DNA of 64,000 nt from an uncultured Caulobacter sp. (GCA_937925635.1 CALALX010000021.1:1-64000); one strand, 5' to 3'; numbered from the stretch's first letter, positions 47,759-57,645 are shown. Translations and numbers: made by a program. Notes: generated by a model from the letters alone, not told the origin.

Positions 47759-48533
47759 GATCGCCGAGCTCGCGCGCGATCGTGTCGCCCAGTTCCTGCA
47801 CGAGCGGCAGTCCGGGCATGTCGCTTCCGTCGAACCAATGGACGCGCCGCACGCCGACCAGGCTGTTGGTGATGAACACGGCCTCGGCCTCGGCGATGGC
47901 CGTGGGCGGGAAATGTCCTTCACGCACGGACAGGCCGAACGCCGCGGCGCGGTTCAGCACCTCGCGTCGCATGACGCCGTCCAGCACGCCGCAGTCGAGC
48001 GCGGGCGTGAACAGCCGGCCATCCGTGATCCAGAACACATTGGCCGCCGCCGCGCAGGCGACGACGCCGTCGGTGTTGAGCATCAGCGCCTCGGATGGCG
48101 CGGCCTCGCGACGGGCCAGCACATTGTCGAGATAGGACAGGGTCTTCAACCGCGAGGTCGGCGAGTGCTGATTGCGCCGCACCGTGGCGGTCCAGAGCCC
48201 AATCGACCCCTCCGGTCGCGGCGCCCGGGACACGGTCGCGAATACATGCGGTTCCGTCGCTTCCGGCCGATCCAGTCCGCGTCCCCCCGAACCCGCCGTC
48301 AGCGTCAGCCGGACGGCCACCCGACCGCTGGTCATGCCGGTGTCGCCCAGCGCCAGCTCGCAGAGCTTCCGCGTCGCCTCGGCGTCGGGTCGCGGCAGGT
48401 CGAGGTAGGCGCAGCCGGCCCTCAGGCGCTCGATATGCCGATCGAACAGCACCAGGTCGCCGTCGATGGCGAGGATGGTCTCAAACAGCCCATCGCCCAG
48501 CAGCAGGCCTCGATCGTCCAGCGGCATGGTCAT
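47742..48533 (-). CDS. pabC: Aminodeoxychorismate lyase / class IV aminotransferase
   Basis: This 263-residue PLP enzyme of the class IV branch probably converts aminodeoxychorismate into p-aminobenzoate and pyruvate for folate synthesis. It shows DRGLLLGDGLFETI at the N-terminus, the PLP lysine in RLKTLSYLDNVLARREA, and VACAAAANVFWI for cofactor binding. The call as PabC instead of a branched-chain or D-amino acid aminotransferase rests on the adjacent pabB, 4 bp upstream. Convergent overlap with the TadE gene is 17 bp. Confidence 0.86.
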   Translation of the reverse strand: MTMPLDDRGLLLGDGLFETILAIDGDLVLFDRHIERLRAGCAYLDLPRPDAEATRKLCELALGDTGMTSGRVAVRLTLTAGSGGRGLDRPEATEPHVFATVSRAPRPEGSIGLWTATVRRNQHSPTSRLKTLSYLDNVLARREAAPSEALMLNTDGVVACAAAANVFWITDGRLFTPALDCGVLDGVMRREVLNRAAAFGLSVREGHFPPTAIAEAEAVFITNSLVGVRRVHWFDGSDMPGLPLVQELGDTIARELGDLSSTS

Positions 48534-48537
48534 GGCG

Positions 48538-49860
48538 TCACTCCGTCAACGCGCGGAGCAGGGCCGCGATCTTGGCTTCGGTCTCGAGGCGTTCCGCCCT
48601 GGGGTCGCTGTCGGCCACGATGCCGGCTCCGGCCCGCGCCTCGAAACGCCAACCCTCATTCTCCTCTACCAGACCCACGGTCCGGATGAGCACGTTGGAA
48701 TCAAAGGCGCCGTCGAACCCCGCCCAGAACAACGCGCCGCAGTAGGGGCCTCGCGGCGGCTCCAGGCGGGCGATCGACGTCATGGCCTGGACCTTGGGGG
48801 CGCCGGTCACCGATCCGGGCGGGAAGGCGGCCTCCAGCAGGTCCGCCGCGGACATGCCCGGCGCGAGCACGCCGCGCACGGTCGAGACGAGGTGATGGAC
48901 ATTGGCGAAGCTCTCGACGCGGAACAGCTCCGGCGTCGTGACCTTGCCCGGCGTGCAGACGCGCGACAGATCGTTGCGCATCAGGTCGACGATCATCAGG
49001 TTCTCAGCCCGATCCTTCTCACTGGCCAGAAGCTCGGCGGCCAGGGCCTGATCCCGCTCCGGCGTGGAGCCGCGGGGTCGCGTGCCCTTGATTGGACGGG
49101 TCTCGACGGTGAGCGCGCGGCCGGCGCCGACGCTGACGAACCGCTCCGGCGAGTTGGAGACCAGAGCCCGGCCCGGCGTCCGCAGATAGCCGGCGAAGGG
49201 CGCGGCGCTCTGGCCGGCGAGGCGGCGGGCGAGATCGAAGGGCGTCGCGCCCGACGCCAAGCGTCCCGTCCAGAGGCGCGCGATGTTGGCCTGAAAATAC
49301 TCGCCGGCGTGGATCCGCGCGACGACGTCGGCCACCGCGGCCTCGTAGGGCTCGGCCGGTGAAGCGTCGACCGCTTGCGCCAGCCGCCCTTCATGGCCCG
49401 GCTGTTCCAGCCCGTCCAACCAGCCGGCCGCCCGAGCTGCCTGCGCCGGCGAGCGGCCGACAGCCAGCACGCGGCGGCGCGCGTGATCGAAGGCCAGCAG
49501 CCTCTCATAGCGGCCGACCAACAGGTCCGGCCACTCAGGGTGGCGGGCAAGGCCGAGCGACTCGATCCGGTCGCCAAGCTCATAGGCGGCGAGGCCGGCC
49601 AGTCCGCCCTGAAACGGCGGGCCGTCCGGATGGGTCGGAGCGACCTGACCAAGCAGGCCGCGGATCAGGTGGAAGGGGTCGCGGACGTCGTCCGCCGCCA
49701 GCGTCAGCGTCGCGACCGGCTCGCGCAGAAGATAGGACCAGCGCGCATTGGGGCCGTCTCCGCCTGAAAGGAAGGCGCAGGTCCAGGGATCGTCCGCGAA
49801 GCCCGACAGCACCGCCTCCGGCGCCCGCCAGGGCCTCTCCAGGATGGCCGCCGCTTGCAT
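48538..49860 (-). CDS. pabB: Aminodeoxychorismate synthase component I
   Basis: This 440-residue chorismate-binding enzyme adds ammonia (from PabA) to chorismate. Typical motifs are ETRPIKGTRPRG, KDRAENLMIVDLMRNDLSR, FANVHHLVSTVRG and FPPGSVTGAPKVQAM. It lacks the tryptophan-site features needed for anthranilate synthase, so PabB is favoured by context with pabC. No pabA gene is in the window; the glutamine amidotransferase may be shared with TrpG elsewhere. Confidence 0.9.
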   Translation of the reverse strand: MQAAAILERPWRAPEAVLSGFADDPWTCAFLSGGDGPNARWSYLLREPVATLTLAADDVRDPFHLIRGLLGQVAPTHPDGPPFQGGLAGLAAYELGDRIESLGLARHPEWPDLLVGRYERLLAFDHARRRVLAVGRSPAQAARAAGWLDGLEQPGHEGRLAQAVDASPAEPYEAAVADVVARIHAGEYFQANIARLWTGRLASGATPFDLARRLAGQSAAPFAGYLRTPGRALVSNSPERFVSVGAGRALTVETRPIKGTRPRGSTPERDQALAAELLASEKDRAENLMIVDLMRNDLSRVCTPGKVTTPELFRVESFANVHHLVSTVRGVLAPGMSAADLLEAAFPPGSVTGAPKVQAMTSIARLEPPRGPYCGALFWAGFDGAFDSNVLIRTVGLVEENEGWRFEARAGAGIVADSDPRAERLETEAKIAALLRALTE

Positions 49861-49900
49861 GGGCGCCAGATAGCCCTCCCGGGCCCCGGCCGCAAACCGG

Positions 49901-51451
49901 TCAGGCGCTCTGGCGGCCGCCTCCCTTGACGAAGAACATGCCGATCAGGCCCACCAGCAGCAGCCCGGCGATCGGGATGAAGCCGCCGGTCTGGCTGTGG
50001 GTCAGGGCCGTGAACGCGCCCACCAGGAGCGAGCCGATCCACACCGTCAGGCTGCCGGACAGGGCGTAGAGGCCGAAGAAGGCAGGCAGCTTCTCGGCCG
50101 GAACCAGCCGCGTCAGCAGGGTGCGGCTCGACGCGTACTGGGCGGTGACGAACACCGCAACGAGGAAGCCGATCAGCAGATAGATGATCTCCGGCAGGGT
50201 TCGGAACATCGGTCCGTCCCACAGCGGCGCGTGGGCCGAGGCGTCGTAGGGCCAGAAGTACAAGATCTGGTCGCGGCGCATGCCGAGCCAGGCGACCAGG
50301 CAGACCAGCGAGCCGGCGATCTCGATACGCACCGCGTTGCGGGGGCCGAACAGATTGTCGAAGACGGCGCCCGACAGCCCGCCCACGACCGCGAAGATGC
50401 TGAGCAGGATGCCGTAGGCCAGCATCTCCAGGATGCCCCACTGCATGATCCCGGCCGTGTAGATGCCGGAGAAGATCAGCAGGGCGGTCATGCCGTCGTT
50501 GAACAGCATGCGCGCGCCCAGATAGATCACCGCATCGCGCTCCGTGACGAGCACGCCCATCACGGCCTTGAGCTTGCTCCAGCCCTGGAAGGCGGCCGTG
50601 ATCAGCGACCAGGCGACCTTTCCCATCTCCGCCGCGGTCTGGCCGATCGCCGCGAAGAAGCCCAGGCCCGTCTTCGGCGCGTCCGGCGTGAAGGCGAACA
50701 GCGGGATCGAGAACAGGACCAGAAGCACCGCCGCGATCGGCGCGACGATGCGCGAGGTCTCGGCCTGGCTGGGGTCCAGCCCGAACAGCGGCTTGTCCGG
50801 CGCCAGCGGCCAGTCCGCCACCGCCGGATTGCCGGGCAGGGCGAACGCCAGCAGGCAGAAGCTGAGGGTCAGGACCGAGAAGAAATTCCCGGCCGACAGG
50901 GCCAGGCCGGACGCCTGAGGCGCATGGCGGGCGCCGGCGGCGTTCATCAGCATCGAATTGTGGATCACCTCGCAGTAGGCGAACAGCACGCCGATGATCC
51001 CGAACAGCCAAAGCCCGCCCATCACCGGGAGGCCTTCGCCGCCGGGCTTGGCGAACCACAACGCGAAGATCAGCGGCGCCATGGCGGCGACGACCAGCAG
51101 CATCAGCGGCTTGCGCGCGCCGTAACGGTCGATGGCCGCGCCCAGGATCGGAGCCGTGAAGGCGATGAGGATGCTGTTGAGGGTGCTGACCGTGGCGATC
51201 ATCGCCTGGCCCTTCACCGGATCGCCGACCACCGCCGTCGTGAAGTAGGGGGCGAAGATGTAGATGGTGATCAGGATGACATAGGGATCGCGGCCGCCCT
51301 GGAAGATCGACCAGCTCCAGCCGCCGAGGGACAGCTTGCCGGCGGCCGGCGGGGGCGCCGCCGGGCCGCCGGCGGGTTCCACCCCGTCGGGAAGCACTTC
51401 GCCGAGAACGGCCAGATCATGATCGGCGGGGCCCGGCGCGAACTCTCGCAT
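49901..51451 (-). CDS. MFS transporter, Atg22/UMF1 type
   Basis: This 516-residue membrane protein has about 12 hydrophobic segments after a cytosolic N-terminus of roughly 40 residues. It resembles the UMF1/Atg22 branch of MFS (YIFAPYFTTAVVGDPVKGQA near residue 70, PILGAAIDRYGARKPLM, RMLFNDGMTALLIFSG). Members include the yeast vacuolar amino-acid exporter Atg22; the substrate in bacteria is unknown. A palindrome at 51514-51527 lies 63 bp upstream. It runs toward pabB with a 40-bp gap. Confidence 0.85.
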   Translation of the reverse strand: MREFAPGPADHDLAVLGEVLPDGVEPAGGPAAPPPAAGKLSLGGWSWSIFQGGRDPYVILITIYIFAPYFTTAVVGDPVKGQAMIATVSTLNSILIAFTAPILGAAIDRYGARKPLMLLVVAAMAPLIFALWFAKPGGEGLPVMGGLWLFGIIGVLFAYCEVIHNSMLMNAAGARHAPQASGLALSAGNFFSVLTLSFCLLAFALPGNPAVADWPLAPDKPLFGLDPSQAETSRIVAPIAAVLLVLFSIPLFAFTPDAPKTGLGFFAAIGQTAAEMGKVAWSLITAAFQGWSKLKAVMGVLVTERDAVIYLGARMLFNDGMTALLIFSGIYTAGIMQWGILEMLAYGILLSIFAVVGGLSGAVFDNLFGPRNAVRIEIAGSLVCLVAWLGMRRDQILYFWPYDASAHAPLWDGPMFRTLPEIIYLLIGFLVAVFVTAQYASSRTLLTRLVPAEKLPAFFGLYALSGSLTVWIGSLLVGAFTALTHSQTGGFIPIAGLLLVGLIGMFFVKGGGRQSA

Positions 51452-51513
51452 GCGGCTGTCGTCCTTCCCTGAGGCAGGCCGTCGTGCCGCGGCCCTGCCG
51501 CTACGGTGGACGT

Positions 51514-51527
51514 CAAACGAGCGTTTG
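51514..51527. promoter_or_regulatory. Palindrome CAAACG-AG-CGTTTG upstream of the MFS gene
   Basis: Perfect 6-base arms with a 2-base centre lie 63-76 bp ahead of the MFS start. A dimeric repressor is likely to bind here; which one cannot be told, as no regulator gene is adjacent. Confidence 0.45.
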
Positions 51528-51558
51528 TCACCGGGGCCGCGACACGAAATCGCCGGCC

Positions 51559-52332
51559 CTACTCGAGGATCTTCGCCTCGATCGCCGCGCGAGTCTTGCT
51601 GTCCACGCCGAGCACCGTCTCAAGGTAATGATCGAGCGAGGGATGGGCCGCGTGGATCGCCGCGAAGGCGGTCTCCAGATAGTGCTGCTCGACGCCGAGG
51701 GCGGTGATCAGCCCTTCGTCGGTGGCCTCACGGCCCGTCGCCTCCAGGATCGCCTGGCGCATCATCGGGATGCGCCGCTCGAAACGGGCCGGATCATTGG
51801 TCAGCAGGAAGTCGGCGAAGATGTCGTCCTCATGGACGCCGGCGATGTGATGGGTCAGGGCCGCCAGGATCCCGGTGCGATCCTTGCCCGCCGCGCAATG
51901 GATCAGGGCCGCGCCCTCGATATGGCCGAGCCGCTGGAAGTAGCGGCTGTAGAGGTCGACGTGCCGGGGCACGAACGGCGCGGCGCTATAGTAGCCGACC
52001 ATATAGTCGGTGAAGGCCTTCGAGCTCAGATCCGAGCCGGCGATGAAGGCGTGCCACGGATCGTCATGCTCTTCGCCTTCGTGGTTCTCGATCACCTCGG
52101 CGTCGAAGCCGGCCCAGCGCCGGCTGGGACTCCGCGTCCGTTCGTTGGGCCGCCGCAGGTCGACGATCAGGCTCAGCCCGAGGCCGGCCAGCGTCTCGAG
52201 GTCGGCGTCGGTCGCCTCGGCCTGGTGGGCGGCCCGGTAGAGGACGCCCTTGCGGATGCGCCGCGCTCCGGCGCCGTAGTCGCCGAAGTCGCGGAAGTTC
52301 TCGATCGATTCAAACGGCAGTTTGCGAGTCAT
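51559..52332 (-). CDS. Tyrosine/serine protein phosphatase (Y_phosphatase3)
   Basis: This 257-residue protein starts ENFRDFGDYG and carries the P-loop HCAAGKDRTG with the nucleophilic cysteine near residue 142. This is typical of bacterial tyrosine phosphatases of the IphP/LipA type, which may also act on phosphoinositides. No signal peptide is present. The start at 52332 has AGGAG upstream; the longer frame lacks homology. Divergent from the ABC transporter unit. Confidence 0.9.
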   Translation of the reverse strand: MTRKLPFESIENFRDFGDYGAGARRIRKGVLYRAAHQAEATDADLETLAGLGLSLIVDLRRPNERTRSPSRRWAGFDAEVIENHEGEEHDDPWHAFIAGSDLSSKAFTDYMVGYYSAAPFVPRHVDLYSRYFQRLGHIEGAALIHCAAGKDRTGILAALTHHIAGVHEDDIFADFLLTNDPARFERRIPMMRQAILEATGREATDEGLITALGVEQHYLETAFAAIHAAHPSLDHYLETVLGVDSKTRAAIEAKILE

Positions 52333-52489
52333 GGCCTGTCTCCTAGCGGCGCATCGCGACGAAAGCGAGACGGCGTGGCGGCCGCATGAACCTTCTTTCA
52401 CTTGCCCCGTGGCGTCTCCGCCTGCGAAGACGAAGGCGGGGGAGTGCTGGCGTACCAAGGATCCACTCTGTGGGGGCAATCGTAGAGTC

Positions 52490-53368
52490 ATGCTGATCAT
52501 CGAAGACCTGACGCACGTCTATCCGAACGGGACGGTCGCGCTCGATTCCGTCGACCTCACGGTCGAGAAGGGCATGTTCGGCCTGCTGGGACCGAACGGG
52601 GCCGGCAAGTCGACCCTGATGCGGACCATCGCCACCCTGCAATCGCCGACATCGGGACATGTGCGGTTCGGCGACATCGACGTGCTGAAGGACCCGGAGG
52701 CCCTGCGCCGCACGCTCGGCTATCTGCCGCAGGACTTCGGCGTCTACCCGCGGGTCAGCGCCTACGACATGCTCGACCACATGGCGGTGCTGAAGGGGGT
52801 CTCGAACGCCAGGGATCGCAAGGAAACCGTCGAGACCCTGCTCAATCAGACCAACCTCTGGAACGTGCGCAAGAAGGCCATCGCCGGCTTTTCGGGCGGC
52901 ATGCGCCAGCGCTTCGGCATCGCCCAGGCCCTGATCGGCGACCCGTCGCTGATCATCGTCGACGAGCCGACCGCCGGCCTCGACCCCGAGGAGCGCAACC
53001 GCTTCCTGAACCTGCTCGCCGAGATCGGCGAGAACGTGGTGGTCATCCTGTCGACCCACATCGTCGAGGACGTCTCCGACCTCTGCCCGGCGATGGCCAT
53101 CATCTGCGACGGCAAGATCGTGGCGAAGGGCGCGCCGGTCGACATGGTCGGCGCGTTGCGCGGCCGGGTCTGGAAGAAGACCATCGACAAGAGCCAGCTG
53201 GACGCCTACCGGGCCAGTCACCAGGTTATCTCCACCCGTCTGTTCGGCGGCCGGACCGTGATCCACATCGTCGCCGACAATGACCCCGGCGACGGATTCA
53301 CGGCGGTTCAGGGTGATCTGGAGGACGTCTACTTCTCCACCCTGACCAGCCATCGCAAGGCCGCCTGA
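52490..53368 (+). CDS. ABC transporter ATP-binding protein
   Basis: This 292-residue ATPase has Walker A LLGPNGAGKSTLM, Q-loop YLPQDFG, signature FSGGMRQRFGIAQA, Walker B LIIVDEPTAGLDPEE and the switch histidine in LSTHIVED, all intact. It resembles the ATPases paired with ABC-2 permeases that carry a peptidase domain. The ATG at 52490 is chosen because homology begins there (MLIIEDLTHVYPNG); the frame is open further. Its partner permease follows after 14 bp. Confidence 0.92.
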   Translation: MLIIEDLTHVYPNGTVALDSVDLTVEKGMFGLLGPNGAGKSTLMRTIATLQSPTSGHVRFGDIDVLKDPEALRRTLGYLPQDFGVYPRVSAYDMLDHMAVLKGVSNARDRKETVETLLNQTNLWNVRKKAIAGFSGGMRQRFGIAQALIGDPSLIIVDEPTAGLDPEERNRFLNLLAEIGENVVVILSTHIVEDVSDLCPAMAIICDGKIVAKGAPVDMVGALRGRVWKKTIDKSQLDAYRASHQVISTRLFGGRTVIHIVADNDPGDGFTAVQGDLEDVYFSTLTSHRKAA

Positions 53369-53382
53369 GCGGAGGGCCCGGC

Positions 53383-56300
53383 ATGTTCGGCAAGATCGCG
53401 GCCTTCGAATTCCGCTACCAGATCAAGTCCCCGATCTTCTGGGTCGTGGCGATCATCTTCTTCCTGCTGACATTCGGCTCAGTGGCGATCGACCAGATCA
53501 CCATTGGGGGCGGCGGCAACATCCACAAGAACGCCCCCTTCGCGATCGCTCAGACGCATCTGATCCTGTCGATCTTCTACATGTTCGTGACCACGGCTTT
53601 CGTCGCGAACGTCATCGTGCGGGATGACGAGACGGGCTTCGGTCCGATTCTGAGAACCACGCGTATCCGCAAGGCGGACTATCTCTACGGCCGCTTCACG
53701 GGCGCCTTCATCGCGGCCGCCCTCTCGTTCCTGGCGGTGCCGGCGGCGATCCTCCTCGGCTCCATCATGCCCTGGCTGGACAAGGAGACCCTCGGCCCGC
53801 TGACGCTTGAGCCCTTCCTGTTCGCCTACTTCGTACTGGCCCTGCCGGCCTTGCTGCTGACCTCGGCGCTGTTCTTCTGCCTGGCGACGGTGACACGGTC
53901 GCTGATGTGGACCTATGTCGGCGTCATCGCGTTGCTCGTGCTTTGGATCATCGCCGGCATCGCCCTCGACAAGCCGCAGTTCGACAAGCCCGCCGCTCTG
54001 TGGGAGCCGTTCGGAACCGCCGCCTTCGGCTTGGCGACGAAGTACTGGACGGCTGCCGAACGGAACACCCTGGTTCCGGCCCTCGAAGGCGTCTTGCTGT
54101 ACAACCGCCTGTTCTCGCTTGCGCTCAGCGCTGGCTTCCTGGCTCTGTCCTACGCTCTCTTCAGGTTCCAGGCCGGCGCCCAGTCAGGCCGGAAGGCCAG
54201 GCGCGACAGGCTGGCGACGATCGCCGCCGCCGACGCGCCGCCGCCGGCCCTGGTCCGTCTGCCGAAGCCTCGCTTCGACGCCGCCGCCGCCCGCGGCCAG
54301 CTGATGGCCCGCACGCGCCTGGACATGGCCCAGGTCTTCGGCAGTCCGGCCTACGCCGTCTTGCTGTTCATCGGCCTGGCCAACGCCCTCGGAGGCCTGT
54401 GGTTTGCGGCCGAGGATACCGGCTACGGCGGCGCGATCTATCCGGTCACGCGGGTCCTGATCCCCACTCTGATGGGCACGTTCGGCCTGATCCCGATCAT
54501 CATCTCTGTCTACTACGCCGGCGAACTGGTCTGGCGGGAGCGCGAGAAGAAGACCCACGAGATCATCGACTCCACGCCGGTGCCGGACTGGGCCTTCATC
54601 GCGCCCAAGACTCTCGCCATCTCTCTCGTCCTGATCTCGACCCTTGTCGTCAGCGTTATCGCGGCGATCGGCGTGCAGGCGTCCAAGAGCTACTTCGATT
54701 TCCAGCTCGGCGAGTACCTGTTGTGGTACGTGATTCCGCAGAGCGTGGACTTCATCCTGCTGGCGGCCTTGGCCGTCTTCTTCCAGGTCCTATCCCCACA
54801 CAAGTTCATCGGCTGGGGCCTGATGGTGCTCTACCTGGTGACCACGATCACCTTCAATAACCTGGGATTCGAGCACAACCTCTACAACTACGGCGGCGTC
54901 ACGGGCGTGCCGCTGTCGGACATGAACGGCCAGGGCCAGTTCTGGATCGGCGCCACCTGGTTCCGGGTCTACTGGAGCGCCTTCGCCCTGATGCTGCTGG
55001 TGCTCGGTTACGCCCTCTGGCGGCGGGGGACCGAGACCCGCCTATGGCCGCGCGTGCGCCGGCTTCCGCGACGACTGACCGGCAAGGCGGGCGCAACGAT
55101 CGCGGCGGCGGCGATCGTCTTCGTGGGAAGCGGCGGCTGGATCTTCTACAACACCAATGTCCTCAACGCGTACCGGACCAACCTCCAGGACGAGGCGTGG
55201 CAGGCTGATCTTGAGAAGACGCTGATCGGCTATGTGGACACCCCGCGACCGAAGATCATCTCGATGACGCTGGACGTGGACGTCTATCCAGAGGAGCCGC
55301 GCCTGATGACGCGCGGCTCCTACGTGGTCGAAAATCGCACCACCCAGCCTCTGAAGGAAATCCACGTCGCCTTCGACCGGGACCTGAAGGTCAGCGCCCT
55401 GAATATCCAAGGCGGAAGATCGACCAAGACCTACGACCGCTTCAACTATCGCATCTTCGCGCTCGACACGCCGATGCTGCCCGGCGAGCGCCGGACGATC
55501 ACCTTCACCACCGAACGGTCGCAGAAGGGCTTCCGCAACCGCGGCAACGAAACCCGCGTGGTCGGCAACGGCACGTTCGTGAACAACATCGAGTTCGCGC
55601 CGGTCCTGGGCATGGAGCGGCAAGGCTTCCTGCAGGACCGCGCCAAGCGCCGCAAATACGGCCTGCCGGTCGAGCAGCGGATGCCGAAGCTGGGCGACGG
55701 CCCGTCCCGTCAGTTCAACTACCTGCGCCACGACGCCGACTTCGTGACGGCCGACATCACGGTCAGCACCGTCGCTGACCAGACGCCGATCGCGCCCGGC
55801 TACAAGGTGTCGGAGACGGTTTCGAATGGCCGCCGCACCGCCCGGTTCGTCACCGAGTCGCCGGTGATGCCGTTCTTTTCGGTCCAGTCGGCCCGGTACC
55901 AGGTCTCGAAGGAGAATTACAAGGGCGTTGAGATCGCGGTCTACTACGACGCCAAGCATCCGTGGAATGTCGAGCGGATGAAGACAGGCGCCAAGGCGTC
56001 GCTGGACTATTACCAGGCCAACTTCAGTCCCTATCAGTTCCGCCAGCTGCGGTTCCTGGAGTTCCCGGCCTACGCCGACTTCGCCCAGGCCTTCGCCAAC
56101 ACCATGCCCTGGTCGGAGAATCTCGGCTTCATCGCGGACTTCAGCGATCCGTCGAAGATCGACATGGTCACCTACATCGGCGCCCACGAGATCGGTCACC
56201 AATGGTGGGCGCACCAGGTCATCGGCGCCGATCAGCAAGGCTCGACGTCGCTGTCGGAGACCCTGGCGCAGTATTCCGCGCTGATGGTGATGAAGCACAT

Positions 56301-56973
56301 GTACGGCGAGGACCAGATCCGGAAGTTCCTGAAGTTCGAACTCGACCGCTACCTGCGCTCGCGCGGCGGCGAGGTCGTCGAGGAACTGCCGCTCTACAAG
56401 GTTGAGAACCAGGGCTACATCCACTACCGCAAGGGCTCGCTGGTCATGTACCGGCTGCAGCGCGAGATCGGCGAGGAGGCGGTCAACCGCGCCTTGCGCC
56501 GCTTGCTCGCCCAGTACGCTTTCAAGGGCGCGCCCTATCCGATCAGCAGCGACCTCGTCGCCGCGATTCGGGCCGAGGCCCCGGCCGACAAGCAGGCCCT
56601 GATCACCGACCTGTTCGAGAAGATCACCCTGTATGACATCCAGACTCGGACGGTGGGCGTGAAGAAGCGCGCTGATGGCAGGTTCGACGTCACCCTCACC
56701 GTCCAGGCCCGCAAGCGCTACGCCGACGGCAAGGGCAAGGAAACCGAGGCGCCGCTGAACGAGACGCTCGACGTCGGCCTGTTCACCGCCATGCCCGGCG
56801 ACAAGGCCTTCGCCAGCAAGGACGTCATCACCATGGTCCGGCGGCCGATCAGGTCAGGCACTCAGACCCTGACCTTCACGGTCGACACGGCGCCGAAGTA
56901 TGCGGGGGTCGACCCGTACAACTATCTGATCGACCGCAACTCCGACGACAACGTCGCCAAGGCCGGGAGTTGA
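53383..56973 (+). CDS. ABC-2 permease fused to M1-type metallopeptidase
   Basis: This 1,196-residue fusion has two ABC-2 type membrane halves, about residues 1-265 and 310-560, with roughly 12 membrane segments in all. A further helix (about 572-592) leads into an M1-like gluzincin domain, residues 600 to the end. The zinc site is H935-E-I-G-H939 plus E959, with 19 residues between the second histidine and the glutamate, one more than the usual 18 of M1 enzymes. The GxMEN motif is replaced by NTMPWSENLGF; a YRKGSLVMYRL segment supplies the tyrosine. The peptidase domain should face the periplasm. Function is unknown. Confidence 0.92.
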   Translation: MFGKIAAFEFRYQIKSPIFWVVAIIFFLLTFGSVAIDQITIGGGGNIHKNAPFAIAQTHLILSIFYMFVTTAFVANVIVRDDETGFGPILRTTRIRKADYLYGRFTGAFIAAALSFLAVPAAILLGSIMPWLDKETLGPLTLEPFLFAYFVLALPALLLTSALFFCLATVTRSLMWTYVGVIALLVLWIIAGIALDKPQFDKPAALWEPFGTAAFGLATKYWTAAERNTLVPALEGVLLYNRLFSLALSAGFLALSYALFRFQAGAQSGRKARRDRLATIAAADAPPPALVRLPKPRFDAAAARGQLMARTRLDMAQVFGSPAYAVLLFIGLANALGGLWFAAEDTGYGGAIYPVTRVLIPTLMGTFGLIPIIISVYYAGELVWREREKKTHEIIDSTPVPDWAFIAPKTLAISLVLISTLVVSVIAAIGVQASKSYFDFQLGEYLLWYVIPQSVDFILLAALAVFFQVLSPHKFIGWGLMVLYLVTTITFNNLGFEHNLYNYGGVTGVPLSDMNGQGQFWIGATWFRVYWSAFALMLLVLGYALWRRGTETRLWPRVRRLPRRLTGKAGATIAAAAIVFVGSGGWIFYNTNVLNAYRTNLQDEAWQADLEKTLIGYVDTPRPKIISMTLDVDVYPEEPRLMTRGSYVVENRTTQPLKEIHVAFDRDLKVSALNIQGGRSTKTYDRFNYRIFALDTPMLPGERRTITFTTERSQKGFRNRGNETRVVGNGTFVNNIEFAPVLGMERQGFLQDRAKRRKYGLPVEQRMPKLGDGPSRQFNYLRHDADFVTADITVSTVADQTPIAPGYKVSETVSNGRRTARFVTESPVMPFFSVQSARYQVSKENYKGVEIAVYYDAKHPWNVERMKTGAKASLDYYQANFSPYQFRQLRFLEFPAYADFAQAFANTMPWSENLGFIADFSDPSKIDMVTYIGAHEIGHQWWAHQVIGADQQGSTSLSETLAQYSALMVMKHMYGEDQIRKFLKFELDRYLRSRGGEVVEELPLYKVENQGYIHYRKGSLVMYRLQREIGEEAVNRALRRLLAQYAFKGAPYPISSDLVAAIRAEAPADKQALITDLFEKITLYDIQTRTVGVKKRADGRFDVTLTVQARKRYADGKGKETEAPLNETLDVGLFTAMPGDKAFASKDVITMVRRPIRSGTQTLTFTVDTAPKYAGVDPYNYLIDRNSDDNVAKAGS

Positions 56974-56993
56974 TCCCGGCCTGGCGATGAGGC

Positions 56994-57566
56994 CTACGTC
57001 AGGGCGTCGCGGATGGCGCGGGCCTTATCGAGGTGCTGCTGCACGATCGGCGCGGTCGCCTGAGCCGCGGACTTCAGGGTCTCGTTGTCGCCGCCCTCGG
57101 CATAGCGGGCCATGAGGTCGAGGGTCGCCTGGTGGGCGTCGACCTGGCCGTCCATGTACTTGCGGTCGAAGTCCTTCGCGTCGACGGCGCGAAGGTCCGC
57201 CAGCATCGCCGACTTGTCGTCAGGCAGCGCGGTCGGCGGCGTGAGCGTGAGGCCGGATGCCGCGATCGCCGCCTTCAGGTTGGCCGTGGTCTTGGTGTGA
57301 CCCTCGACCATCATCTGGGCGAAGTCCTTGACCTGGGCGTTGGACGACCGCTCCAGCGCGATCTTGCCGGCCTCGACCTCGAACATGTCGCTGGCCGCCG
57401 CCTTGGCCACGAAGTCGGGCGCGGCCGTCTCGTCGGCCGGGGTCGGGACCGTGGCCGCCGGGTTGGCGTCGGGCGCGACGGCCTCGGTCCGGTCGGTCTT
57501 CTGGCCGCAGGCGGCGAGGGACAGAGAAAGCGCGGCGGCGCCGGCGAGAAGCAGATGGCGGGTCAT
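56994..57566 (-). CDS. DUF4142 lipoprotein
   Basis: This 190-residue protein has a lipoprotein signal (LLLAGAAALSLSLAACG, lipobox LAAC), a Pro/Ala-rich linker to about residue 50, and a four-helix DUF4142 domain (DFVAKAAASDMFEVEAGKIALER, MMVEGHTKTTANLK, YMDGQVDAHQATLDLMARYAEGG). DUF4142 has a ferritin-like helix arrangement with histidines, but its role is not known. It lies convergent with the ABC-peptidase gene. Confidence 0.88.
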   Translation of the reverse strand: MTRHLLLAGAAALSLSLAACGQKTDRTEAVAPDANPAATVPTPADETAAPDFVAKAAASDMFEVEAGKIALERSSNAQVKDFAQMMVEGHTKTTANLKAAIAASGLTLTPPTALPDDKSAMLADLRAVDAKDFDRKYMDGQVDAHQATLDLMARYAEGGDNETLKSAAQATAPIVQQHLDKARAIRDALT

Positions 57567-57645
57567 CGGGATACTCCAGTGGCGTTGACAAGGCCGCCCG
57601 CCGCCCCCAAGCGGGCCGTGTCCCCTTAAACCTCACGGAGGCGTG

